The notes beneath the pieces are model-generated. The model saw only the letters and a list, made by a program, of their open reading frames with translations. It was not told the origin of the DNA and searched no databases. Of a stretch of 64,000 nt of DNA, positions 46,616 through 61,600 are shown piece after piece. The translations under genes were made by a program, and so were the position numbers. The stretch is from Paraphysomonas bandaiensis (lineage: Eukaryota; Chrysophyceae), in NCBI GenBank assembly GCA_965644295.1, contig CBFFRP010000215.1, positions 95,532 through 159,531 on the forward strand, written 5' to 3'. Position 1 is the stretch's first letter. Each line of letters opens with the position of its first letter.

Positions 46616-49600
46616 GTACATGCAATCAACCTGAGACACATGCGTCAGTGGATGTATGAATATTGTTATATAATATACGACAGATTGATTAGTACTATCG
46701 AATGGCGTTACCATACAATGTTCATGTGATATTGTTGCAAATTTCTATACCCTGCCTCTCATCATCAGGAGTGGCTAGGCTGTTGGCATTGCGTACGATA
46801 CATTATCATAAAAGAACTCATACCGGTAAACAAAGAGGATCAATATCCATAAACCAAGTCCAATACTGGTATCGGCTGATCCCAATAGGAAAATACACAC
46901 CCGACGGCCAGGCCACACATGTACCAGATTGCACATGACTAACAACTGCAGACACATATAGATTGTATGTAAGTCACTCTGAAATCTAAATTTCACATCA
47001 AATACATTCAGATCCCTAGAGTACTGTTAATGTTGCTCACCACTGCCATCATCAGGCATATATTCACCAGTCAAATATATAATACATTGACAAGTATGTA
47101 TAGCGAGCTAGAAGTGTATAACTATATCGCAAACAACAGAGTGATTTCTTACCACCGTCATTGTAAACGACATCTACGTCAGACATACTCAATACCCCAA
47201 ATCATAAGCATCGATGAAGATCCTCATTAGTGCTCGTTGTACATACAATCAACCTGAGACACATGCGTCAGTGGATGTATGAATATTGTTATATAATATA
47301 CGACAGATTGATTAGTACTATCGAATGGCGTTACCATACAATGTTCATGTGATATTGTTGCAAATTTCTATACCCTGCCTCTCATCATCAGGAGTGGCTA
47401 GGCTGTTGGCATTGCGTACGATACATTATCATAAAAGAACTCATACCGGTAAACAAAGAGGATCAATATCCATAAACCAAGTCCAATACTGGTATCGGCT
47501 GATCCCAATAGGAAAATACACACCCGACGGCCAGGCCACACATGTACCAGATTGCACATGACTAACAACTGCAGACACATATAGATTGTATGTAAGTCAC
47601 TCTGAAATCTAAATTTCACATCAAATACATTCAGATCCCTAGAGTACTGTTAATGTTGCTCACCACTGCCATCATCAGGCATATATTCACCAGTCAAATA
47701 TATAATACATTGACAAGTATGTATAGCGAGCTAGAAGTGTATAACTATATCGCAAACAACAGAGTGATTTCTTACCACCGTCATTGTAAACGACATCTAC
47801 GTCAGACATACTCAATACCCCAAATCATAAGCATCGATGAAGATCCTCATTAGTGCTCGTTGTACATACAATCAACCTGAGACACATGCGTCAGTGGATG
47901 TATGAATATTGTTATATAATATACGACAGATTGATTAGTACTATCGAATGGCGTTACCATACAATGTTCATGTGATATTGTTGCAAATTTCTATACCCTG
48001 CCTCTCATCATCAGGAGTGGCTAGGCTGTTGGCATTGCGTACGATACATTATCATAAAAGAACTCATACCGGTAAACAAAGAGGATCAATATCCATAAAC
48101 CAAGTCCAATACTGGTATCGGCTGATCCCAATAGGAAAATACACACCCGACGGCCAGGCCACACATGTACCAGATTGCACATGACTAACAACTGCAGACA
48201 CATATAGATTGTATGTAAGTCACTCTGAAATCTAAATTTCACATCAAATACATTCAGATCCCTAGAGTACTGTTAATGTTGCTCACCACTGCCATCATCA
48301 GGCATATATTCACCAGTCAAATATATAATACATTGACAAGTATGTATAGCGAGCTAGAAGTGTATAACTATATCGCAAACAACAGAGTGATTTCTTACCA
48401 CCGTCATTGTAAACGACATCTACGTCAGACATACTCAATACCCCAAATCATAAGCATCGATGAAGATCCTCATTAGTGCTCGTTGTACATACAATCAACC
48501 TGAGACACATGCGTCAGTGGATGTATGAATATTGTTATATAATATACGACAGATTGATTAGTACTATCGAATGGCGTTACCATACAATGTTCATGTGATA
48601 TTGTTGCAAATTTCTATACCCTGCCTCTCATCATCAGGAGTGGCTAGGCTGTTGGCATTGCGTACGATACATTATCATAAAAGAACTCATACCGGTAAAC
48701 AAAGAGGATCAATATCCATAAACCAAGTCCAATACTGGTATCGGCTGATCCCAATAGGAAAATACACACCCGACGGCCAGGCCACACATGTACCAGATTG
48801 CACATGACTAACAACTGCAGACACATATAGATTGTATGTAAGTCACTCTGAAATCTAAATTTCACATCAAATACATTCAGATCCCTAGAGTACTGTTAAT
48901 GTTGCTCACCACTGCCATCATCAGGCATATATTCACCAGTCAAATATATAATACATTGACAAGTATGTATAGCGAGCTAGAAGTGTATAACTATATCGCA
49001 AACAACAGAGTGATTTCTTACCACCGTCATTGTAAACGACATCTACGTCAGACATACTCAATACCCCAAATCATAAGCATCGATGAAGATCCTCATTAGT
49101 GCTCGTTGTACATACAATCAACCTGAGACACATGCGTCAGTGGATGTATGAATATTGTTATATAATATACGACAGATTGATTAGTACTATCGAATGGCGT
49201 TACCATACAATGTTCATGTGATATTGTTGCAAATTTCTATACCCTGCCTCTCATCATCAGGAGTGGCTAGGCTGTTGGCATTGCGTACGATACATTATCA
49301 TAAAAGAACTCATACCGGTAAACAAAGAGGATCAATATCCATAAACCAAGTCCAATACTGGTATCGGCTGATCCCAATAGGAAAATACACACCCGACGGC
49401 CAGGCCACACATGTACCAGATTGCACATGACTAACAACTGCAGACACATATAGATTGTATGTAAGTCACTCTGAAATCTAAATTTCACATCAAATACATT
49501 CAGATCCCTAGAGTACTGTTAATGTTGCTCACCACTGCCATCATCAGGCATATATTCACCAGTCAAATATATAATACATTGACAAGTATGTATAGCGAGC

Positions 49601-52600
49601 TAGAAGTGTATAACTATATCGCAAACAACAGAGTGATTTCTTACCACCGTCATTGTAAACGACATCTACGTCAGACATACTCAATACCCCAAATCATAAG
49701 CATCGATGAAGATCCTCATTAGTGCTCGTTGTACATACAATCAACCTGAGACACATGCGTCAGTGGATGTATGAATATTGTTATATAATATACGACAGAT
49801 TGATTAGTACTATCGAATGGCGTTACCATACAATGTTCATGTGATATTGTTGCAAATTTCTATACCCTGCCTCTCATCATCAGGAGTGGCTAGGCTGTTG
49901 GCATTGCGTACGATACATTATCATAAAAGAACTCATACCGGTAAACAAAGAGGATCAATATCCATAAACCAAGTCCAATACTGGTATCGGCTGATCCCAA
50001 TAGGAAAATACACACCCGACGGCCAGGCCACACATGTACCAGATTGCACATGACTAACAACTGCAGACACATATAGATTGTATGTAAGTCACTCTGAAAT
50101 CTAAATTTCACATCAAATACATTCAGATCCCTAGAGTACTGTTAATGTTGCTCACCACTGCCATCATCAGGCATATATTCACCAGTCAAATATATAATAC
50201 ATTGACAAGTATGTATAGCGAGCTAGAAGTGTATAACTATATCGCAAACAACAGAGTGATTTCTTACCACCGTCATTGTAAACGACATCTACGTCAGACA
50301 TACTCAATACCCCAAATCATAAGCATCGATGAAGATCCTCATTAGTGCTCGTTGTACATACAATCAACCTGAGACACATGCGTCAGTGGATGTATGAATA
50401 TTGTTATATAATATACGACAGATTGATTAGTACTATCGAATGGCGTTACCATACAATGTTCATGTGATATTGTTGCAAATTTCTATACCCTGCCTCTCAT
50501 CATCAGGAGTGGCTAGGCTGTTGGCATTGCGTACGATACATTATCATAAAAGAACTCATACCGGTAAACAAAGAGGATCAATATCCATAAACCAAGTCCA
50601 ATACTGGTATCGGCTGATCCCAATAGGAAAATACACACCCGACGGCCAGGCCACACATGTACCAGATTGCACATGACTAACAACTGCAGACACATATAGA
50701 TTGTATGTAAGTCACTCTGAAATCTAAATTTCACATCAAATACATTCAGATCCCTAGAGTACTGTTAATGTTGCTCACCACTGCCATCATCAGGCATATA
50801 TTCACCAGTCAAATATATAATACATTGACAAGTATGTATAGCGAGCTAGAAGTGTATAACTATATCGCAAACAACAGAGTGATTTCTTACCACCGTCATT
50901 GTAAACGACATCTACGTCAGACATACTCAATACCCCAAATCATAAGCATCGATGAAGATCCTCATTAGTGCTCGTTGTACATACAATCAACCTGAGACAC
51001 ATGCGTCAGTGGATGTATGAATATTGTTATATAATATACGACAGATTGATTAGTACTATCGAATGGCGTTACCATACAATGTTCATGTGATATTGTTGCA
51101 AATTTCTATACCCTGCCTCTCATCATCAGGAGTGGCTAGGCTGTTGGCATTGCGTACGATACATTATCATAAAAGAACTCATACCGGTAAACAAAGAGGA
51201 TCAATATCCATAAACCAAGTCCAATACTGGTATCGGCTGATCCCAATAGGAAAATACACACCCGACGGCCAGGCCACACATGTACCAGATTGCACATGAC
51301 TAACAACTGCAGACACATATAGATTGTATGTAAGTCACTCTGAAATCTAAATTTCACATCAAATACATTCAGATCCCTAGAGTACTGTTAATGTTGCTCA
51401 CCACTGCCATCATCAGGCATATATTCACCAGTCAAATATATAATACATTGACAAGTATGTATAGCGAGCTAGAAGTGTATAACTATATCGCAAACAACAG
51501 AGTGATTTCTTACCACCGTCATTGTAAACGACATCTACGTCAGACATACTCAATACCCCAAATCATAAGCATCGATGAAGATCCTCATTAGTGCTCGTTG
51601 TACATACAATCAACCTGAGACACATGCGTCAGTGGATGTATGAATATTGTTATATAATATACGACAGATTGATTAGTACTATCGAATGGCGTTACCATAC
51701 AATGTTCATGTGATATTGTTGCAAATTTCTATACCCTGCCTCTCATCATCTATACCCTGCCTCTCATCATCAGGAGTGGCTAGGCTGTTGGCATTGCGTA
51801 CGATACATTATCATAAAAGAACTCATACCGGTAAACAAAGAGGATCAATATCCATAAACCAAGTCCAATACTGGTATCGGCTGATCCCAATAGGAAAATA
51901 CACACCCGACGGCCAGGCCACACATGTACCAGATTGCACATGACTAACAACTGCAGACACATATAGATTGTATGTAAGTCACTCTGAAATCTAAATTTCA
52001 CATCAAATACATTCAGATCCCTAGAGTACTGTTAATGTTGCTCACCACTGCCATCATCAGGCATATATTCACCAGTCAAATATATAATACATTGACAAGT
52101 ATGTATAGCGAGCTAGAAGTGTATAACTATATCGCAAACAACAGAGTGATTTCTTACCACCGTCATTGTAAACGACATCTACGTCAGACATACTCAATAC
52201 CCCAAATCATAAGCATCGATGAAGATCCTCATTAGTGCTCGTTGTACATACAATCAACCTGAGACACATGCGTCAGTGGATGTATGAATATTGTTATATA
52301 ATATACGACAGATTGATTAGTACTATCGAATGGCGTTACCATACAATGTTCATGTGATATTGTTGCAAATTTCTATACCCTGCCTCTCATCATCAGGAGT
52401 GGCTAGGCTGTTGGCATTGCGTACGATACATTATCATAAAAGAACTCATACCGGTAAACAAAGAGGATCAATATCCATAAACCAAGTCCAATACTGGTAT
52501 CGGCTGATCCCAATAGGAAAATACACACCCGACGGCCAGGCCACACATGTACCAGATTGCACATGACTAACAACTGCAGACACATATAGATTGTATGTAA

Positions 52601-55600
52601 GTCACTCTGAAATCTAAATTTCACATCAAATACATTCAGATCCCTAGAGTACTGTTAATGTTGCTCACCACTGCCATCATCAGGCATATATTCACCAGTC
52701 AAATATATAATACATTGACAAGTATGTATAGCGAGCTAGAAGTGTATAACTATATCGCAAACAACAGAGTGATTTCTTACCACCTTCATTGTAAACGACA
52801 TCTACGTCAGACATACTCAATACCCCAAATCATAAGCATCGATGAAGATCCTCATTAGTGCTCGTTGTACATACAATCAACCTGAGACACATGCGCCAGT
52901 GGATGTATGAATATTGTTATATAATATACGACAGATTGATTAGTACTATCGAATGGCGTTACCATACAATGTTCATGTGATATTGTTGCAAATTTCTATA
53001 CCCTGCCTCTCATCATCAGGAGTGGCTAGGCTGTTGGCATTGCGTACGATACATTATCATAAAAGAACTCATACCGGTAAACAAAGAGGATCAATATCCA
53101 TAAACCAAGTCCAATACTGGTATCGGCTGATCCCAATAGGAAAATACACACCCGACGGCCAGGCCACACATGTACCAGATTGCACATGACTAACAACTGC
53201 AGACACATATAGATTGTATGTAAGTCACTCTGAAATCTAAATTTCACATCAAATACATTCAGATCCCTAGAGTACTGTTAATGTTGCTCACCACTGCCAT
53301 CATCAGGCATATATTCACCAGTCAAATATATAATACATTGACAAGTATGTATAGCGAGCTAGAAGTGTATAACTATATCGCAAACAACAGAGTGATTTCT
53401 TACCACCGTCATTGTAAACGACATCTACGTCAGACATACTCAATACCCCAAATCATAAGCATCGATGAAGATCCTCATTAGTGCTCGTTGTACATACAAT
53501 CAACCTGAGACACATGCGTCAGTGGATGTATGAATATTGTTATATAATATACGACAGATTGATTAGTACTATCGAATGGCGTTACCATACAATGTTCATG
53601 TGATATTGTTGCAAATTTCTATACCCTGCCTCTCATCATCAGGAGTGGCTAGGCTGTTGGCATTGCGTACGATACATTATCATAAAAGAACTCATACCGG
53701 TAAACAAAGAGGATCAATATCCATAAACCAAGTCCAATACTGGTATCGGCTGATCCCAATAGGAAAATACACACCCGACGGCCAGGCCACACATGTACCA
53801 GATTGCACATGACTAACAACTGCAGACACATATAGATTGTATGTAAGTCACTCTGAAATCTAAATTTCACATCAAATACATTCAGATCCCTAGAGTACTG
53901 TTAATGTTGCTCACCACTGCCATCATCAGGCATATATTCACCAGTCAAATATATAATACATTGACAAGTATGTATAGCGAGCTAGAAGTGTATAACTATA
54001 TCGCAAACAACAGAGTGATTTCTTACCACCGTCATTGTAAACGACATCTACGTCAGACATACTCAATACCCCAAATCATAAGCATCGATGAAGATCCTCA
54101 TTAGTGCTCGTTGTACATACAATCAACCTGAGACACATGCGTCAGTGGATGTATGAATATTGTTATATAATATACGACAGATTGATTAGTACTATCGAAT
54201 GGCGTTACCATACAATGTTCATGTGATATTGTTGCAAATTTCTATACCCTGCCTCTCATCATCAGGAGTGGCTAGGCTGTTGGCATTGCGTACGATACAT
54301 TATCATAAAAGAACTCATACCGGTAAACAAAGAGGATCAATATCCATAAACCAAGTCCAATACTGGTATCGGCTGATCCCAATAGGAAAATACACACCCG
54401 ACGGCCAGGCCACACATGTACCAGATTGCACATGACTAACAACTGCAGACACATATAGATTGTATGTAAGTCACTCTGAAATCTAAATTTCACATCAAAT
54501 ACATTCAGATCCCTAGAGTACTGTTAATGTTGCTCACCACTGCCATCATCAGGCATATATTCACCAGTCAAATATATAATACATTGACAAGTATGTATAG
54601 CGAGCTAGAAGTGTATAACTATATCGCAAACAACAGAGTGATTTCTTACCACCGTCATTGTAAACGACATCTACGTCAGACATACTCAATACCCCAAATC
54701 ATAAGCATCGATGAAGATCCTCATTAGTGCTCGTTGTACATACAATCAACCTGAGACACATGCGTCAGTGGATGTATGAATATTGTTATATAATATACGA
54801 CAGATTGATTAGTACTATCGAATGGCGTTACCATACAATGTTCATGTGATATTGTTGCAAATTTCTATACCCTGCCTCTCATCATCAGGAGTGGCTAGGC
54901 TGTTGGCATTGCGTACGATACATTATCATAAAAGAACTCATACCGGTAAACAAAGAGGATCAATATCCATAAACCAAGTCCAATACTGGTATCGGCTGAT
55001 CCCAATAGGAAAATACACACCCGACGGCCAGGCCACACATGTACCAGATTGCACATGACTAACAACTGCAGACACATATAGATTGTATGTAAGTCACTCT
55101 GAAATCTAAATTTCACATCAAATACATTCAGATCCCTAGAGTACTGTTAATGTTGCTCACCACTGCCATCATCAGGCATATATTCACCAGTCAAATATAT
55201 AATACATTGACAAGTATGTATAGCGAGCTAGAAGTGTATAACTATATCGCAAACAACAGAGTGATTTCTTACCACCGTCATTGTAAACGACATCTACGTC
55301 AGACATACTCAATACCCCAAATCATAAGCATCGATGAAGATCCTCATTAGTGCTCGTTGTACATACAATCAACCTGAGACACATGCGTCAGTGGATGTAT
55401 GAATATTGTTATATAATATACGACAGATTGATTAGTACTATCGAATGGCGTTACCATACAATGTTCATGTGATATTGTTGCAAATTTCTATACCCTGCCT
55501 CTCATCATCAGGAGTGGCTAGGCTGTTGGCATTGCGTACGATACATTATCATAAAAGAACTCATACCGGTAAACAAAGAGGATCAATATCCATAAACCAA

Positions 55601-58600
55601 GTCCAATACTGGTATCGGCTGATCCCAATAGGAAAATACACACCCGACGGCCAGGCCACACATGTACCAGATTGCACATGACTAACAACTGCAGACACAT
55701 ATAGATTGTATGTAAGTCACTCTGAAATCTAAATTTCACATCAAATACATTCAGATCCCTAGAGTACTGTTAATGTTGCTCACCACTGCCATCATCAGGC
55801 ATATATTCACCAGTCAAATATATAATACATTGACAAGTATGTATAGCGAGCTAGAAGTGTATAACTATATCGCAAACAACAGAGTGATTTCTTACCACCT
55901 TCATTGTAAACGACATCTACGTCAGACATACTCAATACCCCAAATCATAAGCATCGATGAAGATCCTCATTAGTGCTCGTTGTACATACAATCAACCTGA
56001 GACACATGCGTCAGTGGATGTATGAATATTGTTATATAATATACGACAGATTGATTAGTACTATCGAATGGCGTTACCATACAATGTTCATGTGATATTG
56101 TTGCAAATTTCTATACCCTGCCTCTCATCATCAGGAGTGGCTAGGCTGTTGGCATTGCGTACGATACATTATCATAAAAGAACTCATACCGGTAAACAAA
56201 GAGGATCAATATCCATAAACCAAGTCCAATACTGGTATCGGCTGATCCCAATAGGAAAATACACACCCGACGGCCAGGCCACACATGTACCAGATTGCAC
56301 ATGACTAACAACTGCAGACACATATAGATTGTATGTAAGTCACTCTGAAATCTAAATTTCACATCAAATACATTCAGATCCCTAGAGTACTGTTAATGTT
56401 GCTCACCACTGCCATCATCAGGCATATATTCACCAGTCAAATATATAATACATTGACAAGTATGTATAGCGAGCTAGAAGTGTATAACTATATCGCAAAC
56501 AACAGAGTGATTTCTTACCACCGTCATTGTAAACGACATCTACGTCAGACATACTCAATACCCCAAATCATAAGCATCGATGAAGATCCTCATTAGTGCT
56601 CGTTGTACATACAATCAACCTGAGACACATGCGTCAGTGGATGTATGAATATTGTTATATAATATACGACAGATTGATTAGTACTATCGAATGGCGTTAC
56701 CATACAATGTTCATGTGATATTGTTGCAAATTTCTATACCCTGCCTCTCATCATCAGGAGTGGCTAGGCTGTTGGCATTGCGTACGATACATTATCATAA
56801 AAGAACTCATACCGGTAAACAAAGAGGATCAATATCCATAAACCAAGTCCAATACTGGTATCGGCTGATCCCAATAGGAAAATACACACCCGACGGCCAG
56901 GCCACACATGTACCAGATTGCACATGACTAACAACTGCAGACACATATAGATTGTATGTAAGTCACTCTGAAATCTAAATTTCACATCAAATACATTCAG
57001 ATCCCTAGAGTACTGTTAATGTTGCTCACCACTGCCATCATCAGGCATATATTCACCAGTCAAATATATAATACATTGACAAGTATGTATAGCGAGCTAG
57101 AAGTGTATAACTATATCGCAAACAACAGAGTGATTTCTTACCACCGTCATTGTAAACGACATCTACGTCAGACATACTCAATACCCCAAATCATAAGCAT
57201 CGATGAAGATCCTCATTAGTGCTCGTTGTACATACAATCAACCTGAGACACATGCGTCAGTGGATGTATGAATATTGTTATATAATATACGACAGATTGA
57301 TTAGTACTATCGAATGGCGTTACCATACAATGTTCATGTGATATTGTTGCAAATATAGATTGTATGTAAGTCACTCTGAAATCTAAATTTCACATCAAAT
57401 ACATTCAGATCCCTTTCTATACCCTGCCTCTCATCATCAGGAGTGGCTAGGCTGTTGGCATTGCGTACGATACATTATCATAAAAGAACTCATACCGGTA
57501 AACAAAGAGGATCAATATCCATAAACCAAGTCCAATACTGGTATCGGCTGATCCCAATAGGAAAATACACACCCGACGGCCAGGCCACACATGTACCAGA
57601 TTGCACATGACTAACAACTGCAGACACATATAGATTGTATGTAAGTCACTCTGAAATCTAAATTTCACATCAAATACATTCAGATCCCTAGAGTACTGTT
57701 AATGTTGCTCACCACTGCCATCATCAGGCATATATTCACCAGTCAAATATATAATACATTGACAAGTATGTATAGCGAGCTAGAAGTGTATAACTATATC
57801 GCAAACAACAGAGTGATTTCTTACCACCGTCATTGTAAACGACATCTACGTCAGACATACTCAATACCCCAAATCATAAGCATCGATGAAGATCCTCATT
57901 AGTGCTCGTTGTACATACAATCAACCTGAGACACATGCGTCAGTGGATGTATGAATATTGTTATATAATATACGACAGATTGATTAGTACTATCGAATGG
58001 CGTTACCATACAATGTTCATGTGATATTGTTGCAAATTTCTATACCCTGCCTCTCATCATCAGGAGTGGCTAGGCTGTTGGCATTGCGTACGATACATTA
58101 TCATAAAAGAACTCATACCGGTAAACAAAGAGGATCAATATCCATAAACCAAGTCCAATACTGGTATCGGCTGATCCCAATAGGAAAATACACACCCGAC
58201 GGCCAGGCCACACATGTACCAGATTGCACATGACTAACAACTGCAGACACATATAGATTGTATGTAAGTCACTCTGAAATCTAAATTTCACATCAAATAC
58301 ATTCAGATCCCTAGAGTACTGTTAATGTTGCTCACCACTGCCATCATCAGGCATATATTCACCAGTCAAATATATAATACATTGACAAGTATGTATAGCG
58401 AGCTAGAAGTGTATAACTATATCGCAAACAACAGAGTGATTTCTTACCACCGTCATTGTAAACGACATCTACGTCAGACATACTCAATACCCCAAATCAT
58501 AAGCATCGATGAAGATCCTCATTAGTGCTCGTTGTACATACAATCAACCTGAGACACATGCGTCAGTGGATGTATGAATATTGTTATATAATATACGACA

Positions 58601-61600
58601 GATTGATTAGTACTATCGAATGGCGTTACCATACAATGTTCATGTGATATTGTTGCAAATTTCTATACCCTGCCTCTCATCATCAGGAGTGGCTAGGCTG
58701 TTGGCATTGCGTACGATACATTATCATAAAAGAACTCATACCGGTAAACAAAGAGGATCAATATCCATAAACCAAGTCCAATACTGGTATCGGCTGATCC
58801 CAATAGGAAAATACACACCCGACGGCCAGGCCACACATGTACCAGATTGCACATGACTAACAACTGCAGACACATATAGATTGTATGTAAGTCACTCTGA
58901 AATCTAAATTTCACATCAAATACATTCAGATCCCTAGAGTACTGTTAATGTTGCTCACCACTGCCATCATCAGGCATATATTCACCAGTCAAATATATAA
59001 TACATTGACAAGTATGTATAGCGAGCTAGAAGTGTATAACTATATCGCAAACAACAGAGTGATTTCTTACCACCGTCATTGTAAACGACATCTACGTCAG
59101 ACATACTCAATACCCCAAATCATAAGCATCGATGAAGATCCTCATTAGTGCTCGTTGTACATACAATCAACCTGAGACACATGCGTCAGTGGATGTATGA
59201 ATATTGTTATATAATATACGACAGATTGATTAGTACTATCGAATGGCGTTACCATACAATGTTCATGTGATATTGTTGCAAATTTCTATACCCTGCCTCT
59301 CATCATCAGGAGTGGCTAGGCTGTTGGCATTGCGTACGATACATTATCATAAAAGAACTCATACCGGTAAACAAAGAGGATCAATATCCATAAACCAAGT
59401 CCAATACTGGTATCGGCTGATCCCAATAGGAAAATACACACCCGACGGCCAGGCCACACATGTACCAGATTGCACATGACTAACAACTGCAGACACATAT
59501 AGATTGTATGTAAGTCACTCTGAAATCTAAATTTCACATCAAATACATTCAGATCCCTAGAGTACTGTTAATGTTGCTCACCACTGCCATCATCAGGCAT
59601 ATATTCACCAGTCAAATATATAATACATTGACAAGTATGTATAGCGAGCTAGAAGTGTATAACTATATCGCAAACAACAGAGTGATTTCTTACCACCGTC
59701 ATTGTAAACGACATCTACGTCAGACATACTCAATACCCCAAATCATAAGCATCGATGAAGATCCTCATTAGTGCTCGTTGTACATACAATCAACCTGAGA
59801 CACATGCGTCAGTGGATGTATGAATATTGTTATATAATATACGACAGATTGATTAGTACTATCGAATGGCGTTACCATACAATGTTCATGTGATATTGTT
59901 GCAAATTTCTATACCCTGCCTCTCATCATCAGGAGTGGCTAGGCTGTTGGCATTGCGTACGATACATTATCATAAAAGAACTCATACCGGTAAACAAAGA
60001 GGATCAATATCCATAAACCAAGTCCAATACTGGTATCGGCTGATCCCAATAGGAAAATACACACCCGACGGCCAGGCCACACATGTACCAGATTGCACAT
60101 GACTAACAACTGCAGACACATATAGATTGTATGTAAGTCACTCTGAAATCTAAATTTCACATCAAATACATTCAGATCCCTAGAGTACTGTTAATGTTGC
60201 TCACCACTGCCATCATCAGGCATATATTCACCAGTCAAATATATAATACATTGACAAGTATGTATAGCGAGCTAGAAGTGTATAACTATATCGCAAACAA
60301 CAGAGTGATTTCTTACCACCGTCATTGTAAACGACATCTACGTCAGACATACTCAATACCCCAAATCATAAGCATCGATGAAGATCCTCATTAGTGCTCG
60401 TTGTACATACAATCAACCTGAGACACATGCGTCAGTGGATGTATGAATATTGTTATATAATATACGACAGATTGATTAGTACTATCGAATGGCGTTACCA
60501 TACAATGTTCATGTGATATTGTTGCAAATTTCTATACCCTGCCTCTCATCATCAGGAGTGGCTAGGCTGTTGGCATTGCGTACGATACATTATCATAAAA
60601 GAACTCATACCGGTAAACAAAGAGGATCAATATCCATAAACCAAGTCCAATACTGGTATCGGCTGATCCCAATAGGAAAATACACACCCGACGGCCAGGC
60701 CACACATGTACCAGATTGCACATGACTAACAACTGCAGACACATATAGATTGTATGTAAGTCACTCTGAAATCTAAATTTCACATCAAATACATTCAGAT
60801 CCCTAGAGTACTGTTAATGTTGCTCACCACTGCCATCATCAGGCATATATTCACCAGTCAAATATATAATACATTGACAAGTATGTATAGCGAGCTAGAA
60901 GTGTATAACTATATCGCAAACAACAGAGTGATTTCTTACCACCGTCATTGTAAACGACATCTACGTCAGACATACTCAATACCCCAAATCATAAGCATCG
61001 ATGAAGATCCTCATTAGTGCTCGTTGTACATACAATCAACCTGAGACACATGCGTCAGTGGATGTATGAATATTGTTATATAATATACGACAGATTGATT
61101 AGTACTATCGAATGGCGTTACCATACAATGTTCATGTGATATTGTTGCAAATTTCTATACCCTGCCTCTCATCATCAGGAGTGGCTAGGCTGTTGGCATT
61201 GCGTACGATACATTATCATAAAAGAACTCATACCGGTAAACAAAGAGGATCAATATCCATAAACCAAGTCCAATACTGGTATCGGCTGATCCCAATAGGA
61301 AAATACACACCCGACGGCCAGGCCACACATGTACCAGATTGCACATGACTAACAACTGCAGACACATATAGATTGTATGTAAGTCACTCTGAAATCTAAA
61401 TTTCACATAAACAAAGAGGAATCAATATCCATAAACCAAGTCCAATACTGGTATCGGCTGAATTTCACATCAAATACATTCAGATCCCTAGAGTACTGTT
61501 AATGTTGCTCACCACTGCCATCATCAGGCATATATTCACCAGTCAAATATATAATACATTGACAAGTATGTATAGCGAGCTAGAAGTGTATAACTATATC

